From: Persicaria tinctoria
Lineage: Eukaryota; Streptophyta; Magnoliopsida; Caryophyllales; Polygonaceae
Assembly (NCBI GenBank): GCA_037127255.1
Contig: JBANSL010000004.1
Coordinates: 8,680,001-8,744,000 of the forward strand
DNA: 64,000 nucleotides
Direction: 5' to 3'
Position numbers and translations under genes: made by a program. This document shows, one piece after another, positions 57,917 to 64,000 of the stretch (positions are counted from its first letter, which is position 1; each line of letters begins with the position of its first letter). The notes beneath the pieces were generated by a model. The model did not search any database. It was not told where the DNA came from and saw only the letters and a list, made by a program, of their open reading frames with translations.

Positions 57917-59587
57917 ATGTCCAACTCCTTCTTAGCCACATGCCTAACAAATGTCCATGATCAAGATCCAGCATTTCCTCATTCATTTATTTGTATGGCA
58001 AATGTATATGAGCCATCACACTATAAGCAAGCCTGCAATGATCCATGTTGGATAAAAGCAATGCAGTTCGAGATCCAAGCCTTAGAAAGCAATGGAACTT
58101 GGGATCTTATAGATTTACCTTCTGAGCAGAAAGCCATTGGGAGTAAATGGGTTTACAAAGTGAAAGAAATATAAGCCAGATGGCTCTGTGGAAAGGTTCA
58201 AGGCTAGATTGGTGGCAAAGGGGTACAATCAGATTAAAGGGAAAGACTATAAACATACATTCTCACCTGTAGCAAAGTTCACATCAGTGAGAATTGTGAT
58301 TGCAGTAGCTGCAGCAAAAAAACTGGCCTCTCCATCAACTTGATGTCAACAATGCCTTCTTACATGGGCATTTAGAGGAGGAGGTTTACATGAAACCTCC
58401 TGAAGGATACCAATTGGCTAGACCAGGTCAGGTTTGTCGACTGAAGAAATCACTTTATGGTCTCAAGTAGGCTTCAAGACAATGGAATGTTGAGCTCTGC
58501 ATATTTCTAACTCAAGCTGGTTACACCAGAACCATAGAGGATTACTCTATGTTTGTCAAGAAAGTCCATACTGGAATTGTGATAGCTCTCATTTATGTAG
58601 ATGATTTACTCCTGACAGGAGATGAATTAGAAGAGATTGAAGCAACTAAGAAGGCACATCATAGAGCCTTCACTATTAAAGATCTAGGAGAAGCTAGATA
58701 CTTTCTTGGGATGGAGATTGAAAGAAATCAATCAGGCATTTACTTACACCAGAAGAAGTATGTGCATGACATACTTCAGGATTGCTCCATGTTAGAATGC
58801 AAAGCATCTCCTTTTCCCTTGCCCAGAGGTTTCAAACTTTCCACAGATAGTGGAGAATCATTAGTTGATCCTGAAGTCTACAGAAGACTGATTGGGAGAC
58901 TCTTATTCCTGAACTTGACCAGACCAGACATCTCTTATGCAGTTCAGCATCTTAGTCAATTTATGACTGATCCAAAGGACACTCACTACCAAGCAGTTTT
59001 GCATGTGGTAAAGTACCTGAGAGGCACAGTTGTTGTTGGTTTATTCTACTCAGCATCTACACCATTGCATATCACATCATTTTGTGATGCAGATTGGGGA
59101 GCTTGCCAGTTCAGTGCCCGATCTCTAACTGGCTTTTGTGTGTTCATTGGTAGTTCATTAGTGTCCTGGAAGACAAAGAAACAGAAGACTGTTTCCAAAT
59201 CATCAGATGAAGCTGAATACAGAAGTATGTCCAACACTAGTCTGGGTAGAAGGCATGCTAAAGGCCTTGCAGATAAAAATTCCCCTACCAATTCCTCTAT
59301 ATTGTGACAACAAAGCTGCCATTCACATTGCTGAAAACCCTGTTTTCTATGAGAGAACAAAGCATCTAAATATTGACTGTCACTTTGTAAGAGAAAGGTT
59401 GCAAGAAGGTTTTATTCAACCACAGCACATCAAGACTGGTGTCCAAGTGGCTGATGTTTTGACTAAACCATTGGGAGAAAGGCATCATTTCTTCCTTGCT
59501 TCCAAGTTAAGCATGATTGGTCTGCCATCATGCCAAACTAGAGGAGGGGATATGAAGAATATAAGCTCATGTTTATGTATTCCTTAG
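57917..59587 (+). pseudogene. Copia copy 3, reverse transcriptase and RNase H
   Basis: RT starts CWIKAMQFEIQALESNGTWD. Frameshifts near 58170 and 58330 and a stop near 58468 disrupt the palm. The active site YVDDLLLTG is intact at 58549 on. RNase H (SFCDADWGACQFSARSLTG) continues to 59307, shifts frame, and ends at 59587 (NIDCHFVRERL) just inside the 3' LTR. Confidence 0.88.
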
Positions 59588-59942
59588 CTTCATTAGCTTA
59601 TTTCCTAAGTGTTTCACACATACTCTAGTTTTCTTTTCCCTTTTCTAAATATGCTGCTTTTGCTGCTGTAAATGAGTTGTCATGCTCAGTAGAGACACCT
59701 CTCCATCACGTGATTGATCATGTGTGTGATGTGATAGTATTTAAGGAACATGCTTTTGCATTTCCTGATTAGTAGGGTTTTGGGGATCAGCTCCCATCAA
59801 TGAAGAGAGGCAACAGTCCTCCTATTTCATCAACATTTTGGCTCTTTCAATAGAACAGTAAAACCACCTCTTTTATTCCTCAAATTGATCAGATCTCAGG
59901 ACTGTAAGTGCAGGATCATAGTTGTTGTTGCAACTCTTTACA
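59551..59942 (+). repeat. 3' LTR of Copia copy 3
   Basis: Partner of 54546-54937, preceded by the polypurine tract. Confidence 0.9.
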
Positions 59943-61198
59943 GAACTCACATTACTCGGGTGGCTCGGATCAACACATTGGATTAATTTATGTTCAAATA
60001 GTTAGGTTTGACACTTGGAGCTTGCAACTTTAGCACTCGTGTGGCTTTGAGCACAGAGCTGCAAACCCACATTCGCGTAGAGTATGCTGGAGAATAAAAT
60101 TTAGCACTCACGTGCCTTTGAGCATGCAGTTGCAAACCCGGTCCGCCTCCACGTAGAGTACACGTTAGAGAATAAAACCTGTCTCAACATATAGTATGTT
60201 GTAGAATAAAACCCGCCTATAGAGTACGCTGAAAAATAAAATTTAGTGCTCACGTGCCTTTGAGAATAAAGTTGCAAACCCGCCTCCACATGGAGTGCAT
60301 TGGAGAGTAAAATCCGCCTCCACGTACATAGATTACGCTGGAGAATAAAATTTAGCGATCACATCCCTTTGAGCATGGAGTTGCAATCCCAGCTCCATGT
60401 AGAGTATGCTAGAGAATACCCCCCCCCCCCCCCCCGCATAGTATTGGAGAATAAAACATGCCTCCACGTAGAGTACGATGGAGAATAAAACCCGCCTCCA
60501 CGTAGAGCACATTGGAGAATAAAATTTAGCGTTCATGTGCCTTTGATCACAGAGTTTCAAACCCGCATCCTTGTAGAATACGTTGGAGAATAAAACTTAT
60601 GCACAAGAAGTCAGACTGAACGCTTGTGTCGCCTTTAGCGCTCGACCTTTGAGCACATAGCTGCATCATACTCGCAACATTGCTCCCATTACTTATTTAA
60701 AACACTAGAACTCGAACCACTCACGTGACTCATTTAGTATGTTAGAAATCACATCGCTCGTGTGTCTCATTCATTAGCACGTTAGAGCTCGAATCCCTCG
60801 CGTGACGCACTCAGTACACTATAGCTCGCATCGTTCGCGTGGCTTACTTATCATACTAGATTGCATCGCTCACGTGACTCATTTAACATGCTAGAGCTCT
60901 TATCAAACTTTTATTTTAGGTGAGTTTTGTAAATCAAGCTTTTATTTTTTTTCGCAAATTAAAACAGATATTACTTGCTTGAGTGTTTTGAATTTGGGGT
61001 CAAATATGAATCACCTAGGTATAAAATTGGGGATAAAGCGTAGTTAAATGTTTTGAATTTGGGAATTTGGAGTTTAGTGTTTCAAAAAATTGGGGGTCTT
61101 TATAGGGAGGAATTTGAGGGCAAGTTGAAAGGAATTTTGGGTTACAGTGCTGACGATCTTGTTTCAACTAATCACCTAGGTACTCCTAGTCGAGTAGT
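59943..61198. repeat. Diverged minisatellite region rich in CACGTG-type words
   Basis: From about 60040 to 60600 a unit built of CCTCCACGTAGAGTACG, GGAGAATAAAA(TTTAGC) and CTCACGTGCCTTTGAGC recurs many times with variable spacing. At 60690-60900 a second unit of about 45 bp (CGCTCGTGTGTCTCATTCA, GTTAGAGCTCG) follows. A C-run sits at 60419-60436. Frames here are repeat-derived. The last 250 bp are non-repetitive. Confidence 0.7.
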
Positions 61199-62333
61199 TG
61201 ATAGCGCGCAACTATTTTAGTTATATTTTAGGGTTATATTTGCATATTAGTTTAAATCATTTTCATGCATATTTGTCATAATTTATACTTTATTTATGTT
61301 ATTTTATATTTTCGGAGTCTACACCTACTTTTTATTTATTTCAGACATTTTGGGATGAATATTGTGGAAATTCAAGAGTTAATACAGAACAGCGAGCGTG
61401 ATTTGATCAGATCTTGGAAGCTAAAGTGCGAACATTGTCAAATTGGGACTTTAAGGACGGAAATTTATAATTAGCTAGGTGTTGGGCTTTATTTTAGTTA
61501 TTTAAATTTGTGAGTTAGATTTATAATTTTGTTAAATTTACATTATATATACTCTCGTTAGAAGGAAATGGAGGCTCTCTCTCGGTTGGTTCGGACTGAA
61601 GACGAAGCGAACTCGAAGGCTTCGGCCGTCGTTCGTCTCTTTTGTTAGTTTAGTTTTTAATTGTTTTCGGTATTACACTTTGGATTGAAGATGAAGAATT
61701 CTGGTTTACATTTTATTTTAAGCATGTGTTTAATTTATTCTATTGTTTTCTATATTATGCTTGACTAAATTCTCCATTCTAGGGTTAGGGTGAACCCGAC
61801 AATGTCGCAAATTGTTTGATTTCAATGGTTGCTTGAACTTAGTATGAATTTTATGAATTGATTTGATCCTAGTTGTTTAGCCTAATTGATGTCAATCGAT
61901 CAATCGATTAGAATCCCTTTTAAATTCAAGATGCTACCGTTGAGAATTGAAATTGGATACTTGGATGGAATTCATGAACCCGAAAGGGGAATTGTGTCTA
62001 TTGGAACCCTATGATTGAACTTGAGTAATCAACAATTGTTATTGTGACATTTAAACAATTGTTGAGGACTCTTGAGGATTAATAAATTATCGTAGACTCT
62101 TAAGTGTGAATCGGTTAGACGGAACATGACAGAAAATTTTTAATTGATTTTCTCCTAAGGTCTATAAAGAGCTTAAAGGGTCTATATATTTGGTTAATTT
62201 AGACACAATTACTACAACATGCGACAGCCGAGTAGTGATGACTTTAGATAATTTACCTTCAATTTGACATATTAAGAAGATGAAGTTCAAGTGGATATTG
62301 GGTTAATTTAGACACAATTACTACAACATGCGA
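61199..62333 (+). repeat. Truncated Gypsy-type LTR
   Basis: It starts TGATAGCGCGCAAC and shares the layout of the LTR at 1048 (TTTGCATATTAGTT, then CGGAGTCTACACCTAC, then CATTTCAG-type words). A direct repeat GGTTAATTTAGACACAATTACTACAACATGCGA occurs near 62192 and 62301; the second copy is the junction with the minus-strand Copia element. No internal region follows. Confidence 0.6.
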
Positions 62334-64000
62334 GCCATGAAGGTAGCGCTAAGACTGCCGCAGAGAAGAACCGGACGTGTGAGAAGACGATGTTGGAGAT
62401 CAAACAAGAGAGACTTGATCCAGGCCAAATCAGCCGCAATGGCAGCAATGGCACGATATTCGGCCTCTGTACTGGAACGAGCCACGACCTTCTGCTTGCG
62501 AGAGGTCCAACTGACGAGAGTGTTGCCAAAGTAAATGGCAAAACCAAACTGAGACCGACAATCGTCAGGGTCCGACGCCCAGCCCGCATCGGAGAAGGCT
62601 GTGAGCGTGAACCTGGGAGCTGGCCGGATGATGAACTGGTGAGAAAGCGTGCCCTTGAGATAACGGAGAATGCGCTTGACTGCATTGGGACAATGCATGA
62701 ACTGACATACCCGATTAACAACATAAGAGATCTCAGGACGAGTGATGGTGACGTACTGAAGAGCACCAACAATGTTGCAATACAGAGTGGGATCCTGGAA
62801 GGGATCACCGTCCTTTGACAGGCGAGAGTGCGGCTCAGCAGGACTTGAGATAGGCTTAGAATCCGCCATCTTGGACTTGGTGAGAAGATCACGAATGTAC
62901 TTTTGCTGATAGAGGAGTAAGCAATCCGAAGAGCGCACCACCTCAATTCCAAGGAAGAAATGAAGATCACCAAGGTCCTTAAGAGAGAAGGCCTGGTGAA
63001 GCTTAGCAGTGAAGGACGCAATAAGAGAATCCGAGCTGCCGGTGACAATCAGATCATCAACATATACCAGGACATAGATCCCACTTGCTGGGGTACCGTA
63101 AACAAAAAGAGAGCAATCAGACTGACAACTGCGGAACCCATAGGTGAGCAAGAAAGCCTTGAGCTTACTGAACCAGGCACGAGGTGCCTGTTTCAGACCA
63201 TAGAGCGCCTTACGAAGAAGGCAGATGTGATTTGGCCGAGACTAGTCAACGAAACCAGGAGGCTGCTCCATGTAGACCTGCTCATGTAAGTCACCATTCA
63301 GGAAAGCGTTATTGATATCAAGTTGCTTAATCGGCCATCTGAATGTCAGCGCAATCGTGAGGACCAGACGAATTGTCGTAGGCCGAACAACTGGGATGAA
63401 CGTGTCGAAGTAATCAATACCCTCTTCCTGCTGGTAACCTTTTGCCACTAGACGCGCTTTGAGCGCTCAATAGATCCATCTGCTTTCCGTTTGACCCTGT
63501 AAACCCACTTGCAACCCACAATGTTAGTAGATCGAGGACGCGGAACCAAAGACCATGTGTCATTCTTATACAGCGCATCGAGTTCTGTTGACATGGCAGT
63601 GACCCATTCAAGGGATTGGGTGGCTTGGTGAAAGGTTTTGGGTTCATGATGAGGGTGAGGGTCGGGAGTAAGTGGATTTTTGTGGTGTGAAGGGCTTTGG
63701 GTTTAAGGTCACTCGTCCGAGCACGAGTTGCCATGGGATGAGTGCTGTTATCAGCAGAGCGGAGGTGTTGGAGGATAGGTGGGAGAGGCGGTACTGGGGA
63801 GGGTGCACGAGTATGCTCAGCAGATGGGATAGAGTGTGTGGGAGATGAGGGTGATGAGGCTACATGTGTAGCGGGAGGGGATGGGATGTCGAAGGGCAGC
63901 GACTACTGAGGGGGCTGCAGGGGCTGTTGTAAGCGGGGTTGTGGAGTGTCAGTGATGGCATGAGGCGACGGCGGCGACTGGTTGGCATGGGGCACAATCG
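62334..64000 (-). pseudogene. Copia element (copy 4), minus strand, RT-RNase H, runs off the end
   Basis: On the minus strand from 64000 the order is a Pro/Ser-rich integrase-RT linker ending HPMATRARTSDLKPK, then RT ([18 protein letters not shown] at about 63330; YVDDLIVTG at about 63065), then RNase H (FSDAGWASDPDDCRS). RNase H is cut at about 62334 before its last motif. A frameshift near 63440 and a TAG at 63242 disrupt it. Higher GC and different wording show a separate Copia family from copies 1-3. Gag and integrase are outside the window. Confidence 0.88.

Larger units (their letters stand above)
54546..59942 (+). mobile_element. Complete Copia element (copy 3) with both LTRs
   Basis: LTRs at 54546-54937 and 59551-59942 are 392 bp each and differ at about eight positions by eye (about 2%). 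The target duplication GAACT is at 54541-54545 and 59943-59947. The LTR ends read TA...CA rather than TG...CA. The primer-binding site TGGTATCAGAGC (initiator tRNA-Met) starts at 54938, and the polypurine tract AGAGGAGGGGA ends at 59550. All Copia domains are present in order but broken. Confidence 0.92.

Noticed and set aside
60101..60560. Frames in the minisatellite region
   Set aside because: They occur in repeats on both strands and show no domain.

Overview
This window is nuclear DNA of a flowering plant, most likely a eudicot. The evidence is GT-AG introns, plant-type LTR retrotransposons primed by tRNA-Asp or initiator tRNA-Met, CACTA, Mutator-like (MULE), hAT and Stowaway elements, L1-type LINEs with an RNase H domain, and one plant class II O-methyltransferase gene. 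I cannot name the species. Almost everything is transposon-derived and nested, and the methyltransferase (36363-38366, minus) is the only convincing ordinary host gene.

Layout. 1-1047 and 9557-15800 form one block, an unusual MULE-like locus, split by a Ty3/Gypsy-type element (1048-9556, target duplication ACGGC) that encodes only Gag and protease. A related solo LTR (7918-9455, duplication AGTTA) sits inside the 3' LTR of that element. The MULE-like block holds two inverted, convergent copies of an unrecognised small gene, a two-exon B3-domain gene that needs an unlisted first exon, a divergent inverted-repeat promoter, two tandem hairpins, and a five-exon transposase with a C-terminal OTU-type cysteine protease. 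Seventeen copies of an 18-bp imperfect palindrome (ACCGCA-N6-TGCGGT) lie just upstream of these genes and at the right end of the block. This is the best candidate for an undescribed system.

15800-33000 is a nest built on one Copia family. It includes a Copia fragment hit by three different elements within about 200 bp, a 2.5-kb LTR element with an unknown ORF, a deleted CACTA element, a long-inverted-repeat element carrying a GC-rich hAT MITE, and a Copia/CACTA junction whose two sides appear in the wrong order. 33000-42000 holds LTR and MITE debris, the methyltransferase gene and two LINE 3' ends.

42100-50900 is a second MULE. Its transposase has SWIM and CCHC zinc fingers and converges on a minus-strand gene with a DUF1985-like N-terminus and a ULP1 (C48) cysteine-protease C-terminus. 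51000-64000 contains an LTR-like remnant, a minus-strand LINE, a complete but decayed Copia element with both LTRs (54546-59942), a G-box-rich minisatellite region, a truncated Gypsy-type LTR and a minus-strand Copia element running off the window end. No rRNA or tRNA genes and no CRISPR-like arrays were seen. All splice sites are by eye.
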